This document shows positions 10,011 to 63,100 of a stretch of DNA of 64,000 bases, piece after piece. Below the pieces are notes generated by a model. The model saw only the letters and a program-made list of their open reading frames with translations. It had not been told where the DNA came from and ran no database searches. The position numbers and the translations under genes are program-made. The first letter of the stretch is position 1. Every line of letters begins with the position of its first letter. Location: the NCBI GenBank assembly GCA_018881555.1, contig JACAXG010000025.1:1329446-1393445 (forward strand), written 5' to 3'. The DNA comes from Amblyornis subalaris. Lineage: Eukaryota; Chordata; Aves; Passeriformes; Ptilonorhynchidae.

Positions 10011-13000
10011 TTGACTTCTCATGTGTATATCCCGTGTGCCTCTTTGCACTCCATTTCACTTTATTCTAATATTTTAGTGTCACTGAGGTCTTAGAAGTGG
10101 TTTGTTCGGAATGCTAAAACAAACTCAGCATTCTGTTTTGTCACCTTTTCTCCATAATGATTCCCAGAAAAGAGTTGTGTGAACTTTGAATTATCTTTAG
10201 TTGAAAAAGAAATCATGTAAGATGGAGTTAGAGGGGGAAACATGATTGAAGAGACAATTACTCTTCATTAACCTAAATTCTGGCTCACAACAGGAGGACA
10301 GCTTTGAAAAATGTTAAGTGCAATATACTCCGTAAGTGTGGAAACTGCCCCATAATTTCTTCAAATTTTATAAGACTGCCAAATCAAACCAACTCAAATG
10401 GCCCCTAATCTGCATTACATTCTTTCCTTCCTTCTTCCTCTGAGAACCACTTTCATGTGGTGTTACCTCCTACTTCTACTGACTACCCAAACACCCTTTT
10501 CTCTCCTTGCTATTTTAGCAATACACCAGGGATCTATATTAAAATGTCCTAAAGGGCAAGTGGTTTAAGAGAAATTTGATGGGCTTAGCAAGTATCCACT
10601 AGAAGTTGATATGAAGTAGGACCATTTTTGAATCAGAATTAGTATCTATAACTTTTGCGAGGAATAAAATTTTTATGGAAATAAGTTTTTTAAAAGCATC
10701 TGAAACTTTCACTGATAATCTAGAATTTCTATAATTATATTATGCTTCCAAAGTGCTATAGGAATGAATATTCTGTAATTTCAGATCAGGACTGATCATA
10801 CTGAATTTGGCATCTAGAACAGCTTCTTGACAGCAACAGAAAGCTTTTCCAACATCCCAATTCAAAACAATTTAAACACAATAGAATCTTGCACTAAAAA
10901 AAAATTAAAATCATCCAAAGCATCCAAGCATCCAAAATACCACTGGATTAGGAAAAAAAAGAGGTGGAGGATATGTATACATATTAGTTGTTTATTTAAT
11001 CCACTTTGTGGTTTGGGTCCAAGTGGAACTGAAAAAGATTCAGTTGTACACAGTTACAAACATATGGTCCAGGATAAACTGGTACAACGTAACCCTTCTG
11101 CTTCCATAGACTGAACAATTGTCTTTGAAATGTTTTATTTCACTGCTTCCAGGATATTTAGTGTTCTGAAGGACAGGATCCCTAAGTTACAAATTCAATT
11201 TGCTGCAGTGTCTGTCACCAGGCTGTTTGGTGATGGTATTTGCCTCCTGGTGATGGCTTTGTCACCTATGAAAATACTGGGCTTTCCACATTTTTACAAA
11301 TTATGTGCTTTAGGAACAGAGGGATATAAATTATTTTCTCAAATAATTCAGCTTGTCTGAAACACAACAAAAACATTTAACCTCTAATTTTCTTAGTCCC
11401 AATCTAGAGCATGAATCAAAAGTAACCCTTTCTTCAGAAGTGAGATGAAGTTGAGCTTGTAATCAGAAATACAAACAGATGTTTTAGCTCAACAGGACTA
11501 GGATTTACATATCCTGAAATCACAGAGCAAGTCCATATGGGATCAGTAATGAGGTATGTCCCGGATATTTCTCATATATGCTACATGAAATTCAGTGAAT
11601 AGTATAAATATAGGGAGAAATAAGTCACAATCTCTTCGACTTTACTACACAACAGCTGAAGTCCTCTGTGTGTCAGCACATGTGCTGCCCAGAATTTCCA
11701 GGTGGCCTTATATTAAAAAGTGTTCCCAATATTATCTCCCTTATTAACTGTATTTTATTTGCTGAGTACGCAGCATCCTTCAGCTCTTCCACACTATTTA
11801 TTAAGGATCTAGAAAAATAAGCATATTGCAGTAAAACAAGACAACTAATTGGAATTATTAAAAAAACAAAAAAGACAGAAGCCTGAGATACTCTAAGCAT
11901 TCAACTGTGCTCAGAGGACATGTAGTAAGAATCTGCAGTTGTCAGGAAAATAATGTTATAAAGAAAAATACATAAACTTGAAAGAACTGAAGGACAGCTG
12001 CTACCTAGCCACATTGAAATGGTTGTTTCAGGGACCTAATAACATAAAAGACAATTTTCCTTTCCTGATTTACAGTTAACACTCTCTTCACAATCCTCTC
12101 AAAAAGAACCAGTGCAAAGACACATTACAAAACTGTCATGCTGTTTCAACCTCAAGTGCAAAGAAAAAATGAAACTATTTCTGAAAAAAATAGACATTTT
12201 TAATATATTTGTGATCAAAAGACACAGTCCAGTAGAACTTGAAAACTCCTAAGTACTAATAGCACTTTTGCCTTCTCTTCTTCACAGCACATTTGAAGTG
12301 AGCCACTGAATCCGTACAAAACTTTCTCCAGCATATATTTTGTCTCCCACAGGCACACAGTTAGACATCTGGAACACATCATTGCACCTGTAGACTGTAC
12401 ACATTTTAGTCAGAATTTTTTTTTTTTATTCTGCAGAGTGCTTATGTTTTCCATTTTTGCTGTTTGACTCTTCCAAATATTTTTGGAGGAAAGATTCAAG
12501 TATATAAACAGACATCTAACAAAGTCTTGAGTTCCACTGAGGCTAGAGGTCTGAAGGAAACACTGCATCTGGCAGGTCCCCCAAGTGTTTGGGAAAGCCA
12601 GCCTCAGGCTGAAAGCTGTATTTTCGTTCTTTCTAGTAAGTAGCTCTTTGCAATCATGCAACTTCTTTATGAATACAACTGTGTTCAGCATAAAATATGA
12701 AGCTAGAGCTTCTCAAATTTTGTCATGTAACACCCACTGCTGGATATTCATTTGTTTAATTTCTTGGCATGGTGCCAATACATATCTAATTGCAAAAGAA
12801 CACCATACTGTTAACTTGAAATATTTAGCTGGAGGAAACTTTTTAAGTCTCAGGCTATCATAAAAGACAATCTGACAGAACACCAGAAACATGATCATAA
12901 CAATAATTTTTGGGATCATGGGCATTTTGATCAGGCAGGAGAAAGTTGAGATTTTTTTCAAGGTGTACAGAATCACTGTTAGGAGCTATTGCACTAAATG

Positions 13001-14700
13001 GAAAACACATTCTGCTATATTGACTCTTACTGGATTACTCAGGTGGTTCTGTGTACAGATTCGAGTCCCATAAGTCTCTCTGGCATCACCAGAGTGAGTA
13101 GCACCGTAGATTATTAACAATTTGATCTAGACACAGGAATCCAGACTTCCAAAGGCACTTAAAATTGTGTACAGAAACCGGCAGAAGCCAGGCATATACT
13201 TTGACAGCACTGCCCCTTTTTTCTCCCTAGAATTCATCACTGCGAAGCTTTAAAACCTTGCAGATAATCTCTCAAAATATTACTAAACTGCAACTTGGCT
13301 GTGAAAACCTATGAAACACTCAGGTACATTTTATTACAAGACTGACATAATTTGACTGTGCTGTACTTTGAGATACTGAGATGATCACTACTTAAATGTT
13401 TAGGGGAAAAAAGAACAGATTGGCTGAATTACATACATATTGTGATTCCTACCCACCGGGAAAAGGAAAACTCACCCTGGTGTGAGGGGTGGTGGTGTTT
13501 TGTTTTTCTTTTTTACTGTTGATAAGACAAGCAAGAGCACAATATACCAGATAGATATTTCAGTGGAGCTGTAAGATATTCTGAAACACTGGTCATGCAT
13601 CTTACAGNATGTAAGGAGATATTAGTTTGAAAAGTAATGTAAAAGACTGTAATTTCCTGTTCAGTGTGATTTTACTTTATAGAAGTGGATTTATCTGTAC
13701 TCAGAGATTAGTTGTTAGCAAGCTGTGAAATTGCAGCACGTTAGATCCTCCAAGGTAAATGTACACTGTGCTACCTGGAACCACTGTCAGGGCACATTAA
13801 TGACATTCCTAAGGTAAACTGATACAGCCAGCAGAGTGTAAATTCATAACTAGTACCAACTGCTACCTTCAAGGAGAATGGTATCCGATAGTGAGCAAGA
13901 ACATGTTTGTATCTAGATGACGTTTATTACCTTCCATATAGACATGTCTTTGATGTTTGTAAACACTTTGGGTTATACTAAAGGAGACTTTTTTATCACA
14001 AAAAGCTAATAACTCACCTCCAGACACAGTTTGCTTAAGAAACAGCAGCAAAATATTAAATGCTGTGCTCCATCTGAACAAGTAGAAAGAAGGGACAAGC
14101 AGCATAACCTTACTGAAAGCTCTGACAAGTATTTTGAAGGCAAGACTAGGAACACTTGCTGTTTCCCTTGACTTGAAGTATCTTGCTTCAGAAGATCACA
14201 TACTTTTTCTGTTACATCTCTCAAGTTGTAAAATACCTGCATCTGTCTCTAGCAACTACTAGTGTTCTGCAATTAGAGGGGACAATCTAAGATGCACAAA
14301 ACCAAAAGCACCACTTATAATTACTTCTTTGAGGCTAGAGTTCTCTTGATTTAGAAACTCCCACAGTTTTCTGACTACCTGGTAATGCTCAGCTTTTCAG
14401 ACAATGAAAAGCTTTACAGTTTTGATTTACAGGTTGTTCTGTCATTTCCAACAACTAGTTCTACTATCTCAACATATACTCAAAATTCTCCTTGAAAAGG
14501 GAATTGTCTTATGTAATAAGCAAGGGTCATCTTCAGCACTAAATTTTAAACTTTTGTCCCATACTTCCATTTTCTGGTCTTAATTTAAAATCCTATTTGG
14601 CAGATTTACATCTATCTCCAGTGCTGAAATGGAGAGCTTATTTTACATAATGAATTACAGGTACTTAGCATAATTAATTACAGGTTCCCAACATAACTAA
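10011..14700. other. GCG-DPP4 intergenic region
   Basis: AT-rich DNA with only short chance ORFs. No exon, RNA gene or full mobile element recognised. A small run of catccaa units lies near 10913-10937. Any alpha-cell or gut enhancers shared by the two genes would be sought here, but none can be claimed from sequence alone. Confidence 0.5.
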
Positions 14701-14753
14701 AGCACAGGTGCTTGATAGGAACAAGTGCTTAAGTAAACAAGTACTTAACTACT

Positions 14754-15130
14754 GTAAGTATTTAACATAAACCTGGCAGGCCCGGCTTGACATAAGTGTG
14801 ACTTAACAAAAATATACAGACTTTAAACTTAGAATAGCTAACTGCTTCTGTGTAAGAGTGATAAGAAAGCCTAGCTGCGTGGACACTAGCTTAAAATATA
14901 GGAGCATGATGTAATGTAAAACTGGCCGCTTGCTTATCAGGTATTAATCATAAGAGTGCACGAANGTATGGTATTTTTGACTAAATTGCTATATAAACCC
15001 ACTGAAATTTGTATGCGGCGGAGAAGCAGTTTTCAGAGTGCAGGCCCCAAAGCTCTCCCCTTGGCTAAAATANAGCGCTTTTGGCTGACAACCTCCTTGT
15101 CAGTAGCTTCCTTTGAATCAGTGACAAACA
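14754..15130 (+). mobile_element. Probable solo LTR upstream of DPP4
   Basis: Shows the order expected of a retroviral LTR: a TATATAAAC promoter box at about 14989-14997, then about 80 bases further an AATANA polyadenylation-like hexamer (15069-15074, one ambiguous base), then a GC/T-rich U5-like tail (gcttttggctgacaacctcc). The ends are uncertain: TG at 14754 and CA near 15125 are candidates, without a clear target-site duplication. No internal viral genes are present. Sense to DPP4 and about 450 bases upstream of its start codon. Confidence 0.45.
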
Positions 15131-15575
15131 AATAAATACAAGCCCTTCCTGCAATTGTATCAGTCCTTTTATGACTTATTGCCAGAGAAAAAAAGTCCAA
15201 AGAGCAGAAACTTTACAAGAAATGCTGGTGTTCGCAAAGCATTGGGAGCTTTGCCATTAGCGTTTGAAGGCATTTCACTTCTGGGCCATTATCTGATTTC
15301 CGACAGATATCCCACGAGTGTCCCTCCTCTGCCGCGCGCCGCTGTGTCACCGCGCTCCAAGGCTGTGAACCGAAGGAGAAACCGCCGCTCAAACTGCACA
15401 GCCAGCAGAAAGCCGGGATCTTGCACAACGCCCAGCGCCTGCCGCTCCCGAGGCAGCCGCCCCCAGCCCCCGCCCAGCGCCGCTCGCGAGGAGAGCCCCG
15501 CGGGCAGCACCGCGGCTGCGGAGCCAGAACGCGCCGGGCTCGGTCGGCGGCTCCTGCGCCGCGCTGCGCTCCGCG

Positions 15576-54865
<39,290 letters not shown>

Positions 54866-55230
54866 CACCAGCATTTTGCTTGTTAGTGATGGTACCTCTC
54901 TAGAAAACTCTCTAGATAATGTACTCTGAGCCAGTATAAATCAAGATAAGAGTCAGCTCTTGGGATACCGGTGTACACAATGAAATGCTAATCTTTATAA
55001 TGATTCCTGTTGCCAAGCAACTATTGCATTTTTATTGATTGTGTTTAATCAGGTCTTAACATCATCAGAATGATGTTGCAGACTTCTAGGAAGCATGGTA
55101 TTTGCTTGACTAAACCTTTTGATATTTCAGTCTAAAAGAGAAACAATCCAATTTGTATATCAGGATAATGAATGATGAAAATGTCACATGGAGATCAGTT
55201 GCAGAATAAAAATACAATACTGTTTCCATC
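54866..55230 (+). other. DPP4: DPP4 3' UTR (estimated)
   Basis: Non-coding sequence after the TAG stop. The first canonical signal, AATAAA, is at 55205-55210, which would end the transcript near 55230. Longer forms cannot be excluded. Confidence 0.55.
55205..55210 (+). terminator. DPP4 polyadenylation signal AATAAA
   Basis: Canonical hexamer 340 bases after the DPP4 stop codon; a T-rich element (ctgtttcc) follows. First such signal in the 3' flank. Confidence 0.5.
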
Positions 55231-57850
55231 AAAAAGGAGTTGAACCCTGAGATCATTTCTGTGACAATAATGAAGAAACTTTTTTGCAGAAATTCTCCAG
55301 TGCTTGATAATTATTATTTTAGAATCAGTATCAGGAATACCACGATGTTAATATTTTCTGTGCAGAATGAAACACTGTATTTATACTGCAGTCTCTTGGA
55401 TTACAGTTGTACAACTCTTGCATGGAAAGCATGTAACCCGCTTTCACCAAAGATTTTGAATGATACATATTCAAACCAGGGGCACTGAATTTCTTTGTGT
55501 GCTGTCATTTAGTACTGTAATTTTTACTTGTTTTATAGTAAAAAAGGTTGCTACTGTGGGAATCTGCACTGTAAAATCTCCTCTGGGAACTCTAGAAGAC
55601 CCCCATTTTCTTCTAAAGTAGAAGGTGCTCATGTACCAATGAATAGGAACCGTTCCTTACAGTCAAACATAAAACATTACAATGTGAACGAGCAGTCACT
55701 TAAAGGGCTGGGTTGTCACTCTCCTGTGAACATAGTCTTTGGCAAAACTGCTTTTCCTTACAGCCTACCACTAAATATCTGCTTTATTTTCAGCATTCCA
55801 GGTAGGCTTCTCCATCTGAGGATAAAATACGTTTTCTCAGTTTCACATAGATAGAAAAAATACAGTCCACTTGTACTAAAAACTGTGCTGCTTTAAAATA
55901 ATACAGACATTAAGTTATGAAAGGAAATGTAGTCCATATCATTGAAAATTGCTTCAGAAAAAAAATGCTAGAATTTAAAAAAAATACACATTAATTTTGA
56001 GGAAGACTTACAGTGAAGCTTCTGCTTTTGTGTAATGGTATCATGTAATGGAGTGTGACATGATTATCTAACACTTAGCTTCTTGATATTACATGCCAGC
56101 ATGTGCTTATGTCTGTATTGTGGGTTATTAGTGACATTAGGTGTGAATGTAAAAGTACTTATGCAGACAGATAAAGCANGGGGGAGAATGTTAAGACACT
56201 TGTCCTTAAATGAGAAAGGGAACTGAGCCTCACCCAGAAAATCAGGTTCTGCTTTCACAAACTAACAATTCCTTGACTCACAAAATAAGATGTTGGGTGG
56301 TTGTTGTTCTGTTGGGTTTTTTTTTGAAAGATGCTGGAGCTGGGTTTTACAAATATCATCTTGGGTTCAAGGCAGTAGCGATTCTAATGTAGATAGGATT
56401 AAAGGCTTTCAGTTGTCTCCAAGAGATTATAGTATCACATCTCTCGTTCTTTGACTTAAGGAAAAGAAACCTAAATCAGTATAAGGTAGATCACAGCAAT
56501 CCAGACAGGTTATAAAAAAAATATTATCATTATGAACTTTGGGATGGCTTGCATATGCAAGGGTAAATAATTGGGATTTACGTAAATGTTATCACTCACG
56601 CTGTCATAAAGACAAAAACATGTTCCTGTAATCCGAAAAACTATTTTCACTAGGGTCTCATTAAATAACTGCAAGAATTAGTATAATCAAAGAAGCATTT
56701 TAAAAAAATAACAAGAAATTACATGGTCTAAGTCTTTCATTATGTAAAGATGCAATTCTTGGCATCTGACCTGCCTTAATGATGCTAGCATCTCACTGGG
56801 AAACTCTTCTGTACTCTCAGTACACAGTTCTCTTTTAACTGTCTTATCTGCGAGGTATAACAAAACACAATGCTAATTATCTTATCTTTCTTTGTCTGGA
56901 AAGCAGCGTCTAAGATATACTGCTTATAGAGAATGATACAACTTTTAAAACAAAAAAAAGTTTTATTGCTATAGTAAGTGTCCTAATTAACATCAATTCA
57001 GTGTCTAATTTTTCACTCTGGTAGAACTCCCTCAGCTCAAAAATAAAGCAGGCAATAGGATAATAGAGCTGCCTCGGGGAACTGACAACTTGCTTGAACT
57101 GCATGAGCACAGGTAAATACCTAAAACTGAGGCCAAAGAACAAACCCAGCTCATTTCATTAATGTACAAAGCGAGAAATCAGTAGTGCCATATGGTAGTT
57201 AGACACCAACCAATTACCTTTTTTCTCTGTATTTTTTTTTCCTATGTGAAATGGATACTTAGGTTTGTTGTACAATACACTTTGTGTAAAATCCTAACAG
57301 AAGCAGCTGAAGCCTGAGGTGTCACTTACCATTCTTAGGCTGGGAGGCTTCTAGTCTTTGGTTTAAAAATAGGTGAAGAAGCTCAAAGGGATTTAGTAAG
57401 ATGAAGTCAATACTGTAAGTAGTACTGGGATTTAGGGCCTAAAAGTTTTTCCGTGGCAAAAATTTAGGGTTCTGAGAAGAGCAGAAGCACTGAGAAAGTG
57501 CCCAACTACTCCTGCTTGGTCCACGTCCTCTCTCTCAGGACCAAGGGGGACCAACTCGTGAGTAGTAAATGGGAGATTAATTCCCATCCTCGTCCTGGCA
57601 CAGGTTAGCTCTGAGCTATCCCTCATGTCTCGCTTACTGTTAAGGTCATACCAAGTGCATCACCATTAACTCCACCCAGGGAGCCAACAGCCACAGCCTT
57701 GCCTGTTTTCCGTGCGATTCCACTTGGAAAGGGAGCCATACTAGGCTCTACCACTCATTAATTCGTGAAGCGTATTCAAGTGTCAGGTAAACATTTCAAA
57801 TACCGCACGATACCGCAAACCTGTTCTGGGTTTTGTAGTGTAAAAATAAA
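55231..57850. other. DPP4-SLC4A10 convergent intergenic region
   Basis: No coding sequence recognised. An alternative - strand polyadenylation hexamer (ttttatt on the + strand) lies at about 56961-56966, so the SLC4A10 transcript may reach this far. A somewhat GC-richer stretch at 57380-57800 is unlike its neighbours but matches nothing I recognise. Confidence 0.5.
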
Positions 57851-57854
57851 ATTG

Positions 57855-60044
57855 AAAATTAGTTAGGATAAATATTTATTTTCACATAACATATCTTAAT
57901 TGTGAAAAACACAATAGTCTATTCACATGTACACATAAACTTTTGTAATAAATTACATCCAAGAAATTGAGTAATTTTGACCAGGAATATGAAATTAGAA
58001 GTAAATATAGCACTACATCTGCTTTATATTGTGTGTGATTTGAGAATGTTAAGATTAACATTGGAATAGCATTTAAATTCACGCAAAACCAGAGCGTTTT
58101 AAAATAAAACCACTCTGAAATACTGAACAGAAATACAGAATGCCATTGAATACACTGATTCTTAATATTCTAAGAGTTGGTCAAGTGAAGCTAATACATT
58201 TTAATTGTATACATTATCTGTAACAAAGTCAGCAACATGTTAAAACACCATCAGGCTGCTTTCAGGACAAACCAGTATTGAGCTTCTATACTAACCTTAA
58301 AACAATTGGAATCTTACAATTTATCATCAAGTACACAAAACAAAGCATTTAACCTTAATGCATCAGCATTTTTTTCCTAAATTTACATATACAAACATTG
58401 AATTAGATGTAACTCCTTCTTTGTGTCCATTAGATTTTTTTCTCCATAAAAATGGNTTTTAAAGGGCTTTGATAATGCTAAGGTAAATTTAAAAATGGTG
58501 ACCCTATTAAGTTTGCAGCAAAATGCAATTATTTATGGCTAAAGTATTAAAACATACACACTCACATACACAAAAAACATTAGAATGCTTTACATGTGCT
58601 GGATGGGAAAAGTTGTTCACATGAGGTCTACAGAAAATGAGCATATTTTGGAAAGCTAGGGAATGTTAGAGCCCTATGGATGAGTTCTTACGAAGATTGC
58701 AAGATTCTTATTTTTAGGATTCAAAGTTATAGCATAATACTGAGAGTTAGCTTTCACTTTAATAATTTAAAAATTTATCTTAAAAAATCTAAAAATCAGT
58801 GAATTCCAAATAACACAATAAAACTTTAGCTCCACATCCCTATCATTCAATACCTAATCTCGCAGTCTTTTACACAAAAGAACAACTTGAAGGATCAGGC
58901 AGTAACAAAGTCCATTATGAAAAATGTAATAGCCTTAAAGCCACATTTTACTTTGCAATGTTGTTTTTATCTTTTAATCAATATATACTTGATGGAATAA
59001 TGAAGAGCTGTAACAAAACAACAGCAGGATACCATTTAAGTATACACGATCTCTGAAACTAAGAGGTTTACAGTTGTTAGTAGAGAGAAGACAATATAAA
59101 TACGCCCTTTATGTGGCTGAATTTTAGGCAATAAAGAGGAAGATCATTGGTCAGGTGATAGAACTGAATGTGGGGTACAGTTTGTATCTACAAAATTTTC
59201 CCTATTATAAAATAATGGATTGATTAATGACAAAATGCATTTATTTGGCCTGCCATGGCAACATTCATACAATACAAGGTAAGATACTGTAATCACATTT
59301 GCATTTTAAGAAATACTGTACCCATCCAAGGATGTGGTGGTGGTTTTCAACTAAGGTGAGAAAATGTTTTAATATATATTTTTATATATATATATATTTA
59401 TATAGGACTATATTCCAGTTAAATACAAATTTTAATATTAAATACACTGTATTAAATCAAGGAAAACTTCACAGATACAGAATCTGACCCTGCAATTCTC
59501 ATTGCAAAAGTAATCCATGATTTCAAAAGGACAGTTTAAGGAGGAAAGGATTATCGTCGTTAGTTTGTTCACAGGGTCAGATCAGTTGTTAGTTTATAAA
59601 CTTCTTACTGTTTGCTTGTCAATTTAGGTCTCCTGAAATCATTAACTAGCTAGGTGATTTAAAAAAAAAAATTGGAACAAGGGTTTTCAAGTTCATCTTG
59701 AATCAAGATTATTAAGTATTCTCACACAGAAAAAGTAGCAAAATACAGTACAAACCTATTAACAGGAAAGTTGAATTTGAAAGAAAATTTGCTTCTTACA
59801 TTTCTGATACGAATACTGATAAATGGCCAAGATCAGCAACAAACACAAAGATTTTCTGCATTGGCTACTGCAGACATTTACATTGATACTAGACAAGGTA
59901 GACAAGGTGAAATGAGACAAGTATTGCACTACATTACCTGTGCTAGTTTGAGATGAAAGACAAAAGTTACAAGGTAAATCATGTATATTTAGTGGTTGTG
60001 GCACTCCTTTAAATCGTTTGTAAAAAAATTACTTGAAGAGCAAC
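57855..60044 (-). other. SLC4A10: SLC4A10 3' UTR (estimated)
   Basis: AT-rich sequence downstream of the SLC4A10 stop codon on the - strand. The proposed end rests on AATAAA read on the - strand at 57880-57875. Contains a near-complete X-box (59251-59262). Long AT-rich 3' UTRs are usual for neuronal transporters. Confidence 0.5.
57875..57880 (-). terminator. Candidate SLC4A10 polyadenylation signal
   Basis: AATAAA on the - strand (TTTATT on the + strand), about 2.17 kb past the stop codon. Another candidate lies near 56961-56966; which is used is not known. Confidence 0.4.
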
Positions 60045-60111
60045 TCATAGACAAGTCTCCCGGTCAACACCTTTCCCTGAGTCAGCTTTCTTCTCTTTCC
60101 TGATTTCAGCA
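60045..60111 (-). CDS. SLC4A10: SLC4A10 terminal coding exon (C-terminus only)
   Basis: Sodium-dependent bicarbonate transporter (NCBE/NBCn2) of neurons and choroid plexus; only its C-terminal tail lies here. On the - strand, after the acceptor tttcctag, one base completes a codon and the frame reads AEIRKEKKADSGKGVDRETCL, then TGA (60047-60045). The last four residues, ETCL, are the class I PDZ ligand known for this transporter. The gene's place next to DPP4 and its convergent direction agree with human chromosome 2. The preceding exon was not found in the window. The acceptor's pyrimidine tract contains an 11-base C-run on the - strand (60135-60125). Confidence 0.88.
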
Positions 60112-63100
60112 CTAGGAAACGAAAGGGGGGGGGGGAAAAGTTACAGTAGCACTATCATATATGTATACATATATAAATGATCTACCTGGAAACCAACATT
60201 GCACAGATACTTTTATTTTTCATGCTTCATGGCACAAACTGGGAAAGCAAGTGAAAATTTCTGTGCTGAATGGTGCAGAAGACATCAGCCAGCATTTTAG
60301 TGACAAGGTAGGTAAAGAGGTTAAGATGTACAGAGACAAGTCAGCCAGCATGCAAGCAAAGACAGCCACTTCTTTTTTTCTTTTTTGGCAAATACAACTG
60401 TTAATTTACTAAATGATGGTAATGGTACAGTTCTCAGACAATACCAGCACATTCGTAAATGGCACAAACAAGAGGAGGTCACAGTAAGTATTTCTTGTCT
60501 TTAAAATGTATTCTGTTGCTCACTGTATATTTAGAAGGGATGTTTCTGAACTAGAGTAGTGCAAGCCAACGTCCAACTAATACTTGGCTTTCAGTCTTGA
60601 TTGGGGAGAGCAGAAGGCTGGGAAGGGTGGGAAGAGACAATATTCCCCATTTTGAGTTTAATATATACTTCCTCATGTATACATCATAAGGAAATAACTT
60701 TCCAATTAAAAAAAAAGCCTCAAAGGTCACACAAAAGCTGTGTCATTCAGAACTCTGAACCAGAGTTCAAATTTGGATTCAGCTTTTTTTTCCCAGTTAA
60801 AACAATGTTGATTTGCCTACAGAAAGCAATATATGTGCAAAGCAGATGATTTTTTTTGTGAGGGTCTTAATTTACAACAGCGTAAATAAATAAAAAGTCA
60901 TGTTCTTGCAATGAGTCTCAATCACAGTATGAAAATGCAAAGAGGCTTCCACAACACAGGCAAATCAAGCCTTCAACAAAGAGTAGCAGGGCATCTAAAA
61001 AAAACCCAGATGGGTCTGAGAACAAACCTGTAGCAAGCACATAACCTACCAGGTTTCATGGGAATAATTCCTTAACTAGAATGAATGAGAAATAGGCTGT
61101 TACACAAGGCTTAAAGAAAGCAAGATCAAATCTCAAATTTCTAAGGCGATTCATGCACAATTCTACAATCATTTGACATTTTTCTTCACATAAAAATTGC
61201 TTTAAGGATACAATTCAGTTCAGCCAAAGCTTACTTATATGCCTATGGCAGCTTCCAGAGGTGTTAATGGAAATAGCTAAAGAATACCAACTTCTGCCAC
61301 TTCAACTGCCAAATCTGTCACCTTCTGTAGAACAGTGATAGAATTGGGTATGTTACACTTTCTGCACACAAAGGGTATGCAAACAAATTCCGGAGGGGGA
61401 TGAATTGAAAGTGCAGCAGTACAGCAGGCAGGGAGTTACCTGTGCTTAGTAAAAGCAAACACTGAGGTGTTGTGTGCCTTACAGTCTATAATATTTCCAC
61501 GTTTTAGGTGCCTCTGTGATACCAGGGAAGTCTTCCTTCTATTTAGGATTCACATCTCTGAGCAGCTCCTGCAGATGTGGGCTTTAATGCCTTGAGAAAT
61601 TTGAAAAAAAAAGGACAAGTCCAGTCTTTTGCCAGTAAAACGCATCACTGGTGGATCTGTAAAGGAGTTGGAGCTCTCTTCCTCCCTACCAAGGGAGTAG
61701 TCTAACAAGCCTTAGCAGGAAGGTCTGGGATGCGGGATTTGCATATCTTCAGGTAGAAAAGGGAACTCACTCATACCGTCTACAAAGTGACAGGTGCCTC
61801 TTTCTCCAATACTTTTAAAGAGCAGCTAAGTCTACCTAGTCGTAAGTCTACATAGTCATGTCTTCTGCATATGCTTTGAAATTGCTCTCTGAAGGGCTTA
61901 ATTTTATAAGCAAACACAGAGGAATGTTTATTTACATGTACCAAAGAGGCTTGTGTTTCAGATAGGTGCCTTGGTGTTCAGTTCTACCAAGAAAGGCTCA
62001 AAAGCAGACCTTTAGGTCCCTAGAAATTTCAATACTGAAAAATTAAGGTTGGAAAATGGTAAAGTTCAGCTGCCTCTCTGGCTAGGCAACTTGACTGAAT
62101 CTCATGTAAGTCCTCTCTTTAGACACTTAAAAACATTCAGGAGCCTGGCATGTAAGAACTGTCTTGCTATGCTACTTCACAGAACCAGGGGCAGGGCACA
62201 TCTTACCAGAGAAACTACCCATGCATCAGGCTGGCAAGTCGTTTATATAAACCCTTCCCGCTTAGAATCTCTCTTTGTAGATGATCTTAGTTTATAATTG
62301 GCCAAGTCAACTCAGCATTTAATTACGATGAAGAACGTACAAATCTTAATGTATTCCAGAAATCACCCTATGTTGTTAATTGGTCAATGCTTTGCATAAA
62401 GGGCATTACGTGAAATCGTAGTACAGTATCGTAATTTAATTATCCCCATTTAATAATATTTTGGGATATAAGAAAGCAGATAGCAGAAAGGGAGTACTAA
62501 ACATTTTGTAGTTGAACTTCCAAAGGCATCAGTAAAATTTATTTCAAATGTAATTTTTATCCCCACTGTGGTAAGATACCCTTCACTGAGGGAATTGTGT
62601 AACCTAATACTGTTGATTTTGATAATTTGCAAAAATTATCCTTACAATTGCTACCATTCCAGGCTTTCTTTTTTCTCGGTAATTACCTAGGATTGAATGA
62701 TATTGTCATGTAACGAAACACGCATTATGGTTTATAATGTTTCTGTAGTTCTATCCCTAATACGATTTAAGATTAAAGTTCTCTGGTTTTGCTTATCAGA
62801 AAGAAAGCCTTCAGGGCCAAAGCTCTTTGAATCTACTCCTCTCTCCGAATCTGAGACAAGCTAGAGCACATAAAAATGCAGGAGTTCAGAGGCTTTAAGG
62901 CTTTTCATTTACAGCAGAAAACTTGTATCTAAAACCAAAAAAATCTTTTCTCCTGAGTCTTTGTTTTCATGAACAAAGATGCAAGAACAGATTGAAAACA
63001 AGCTCTTTAGAAAATTAGTTTCTGTTTTACTGCAATGGAAAGGCCAGATCTCTTATGAGTCACAATCTGTGTGGATGCTCTTTGTTCAGAGGGTCTTTGA

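Noticed and set aside
62030..62075. Faint CR1-tail-like text (attaaggttggaaaatgg)
   Set aside because: Too short and the flanks do not continue the CR1 tail.
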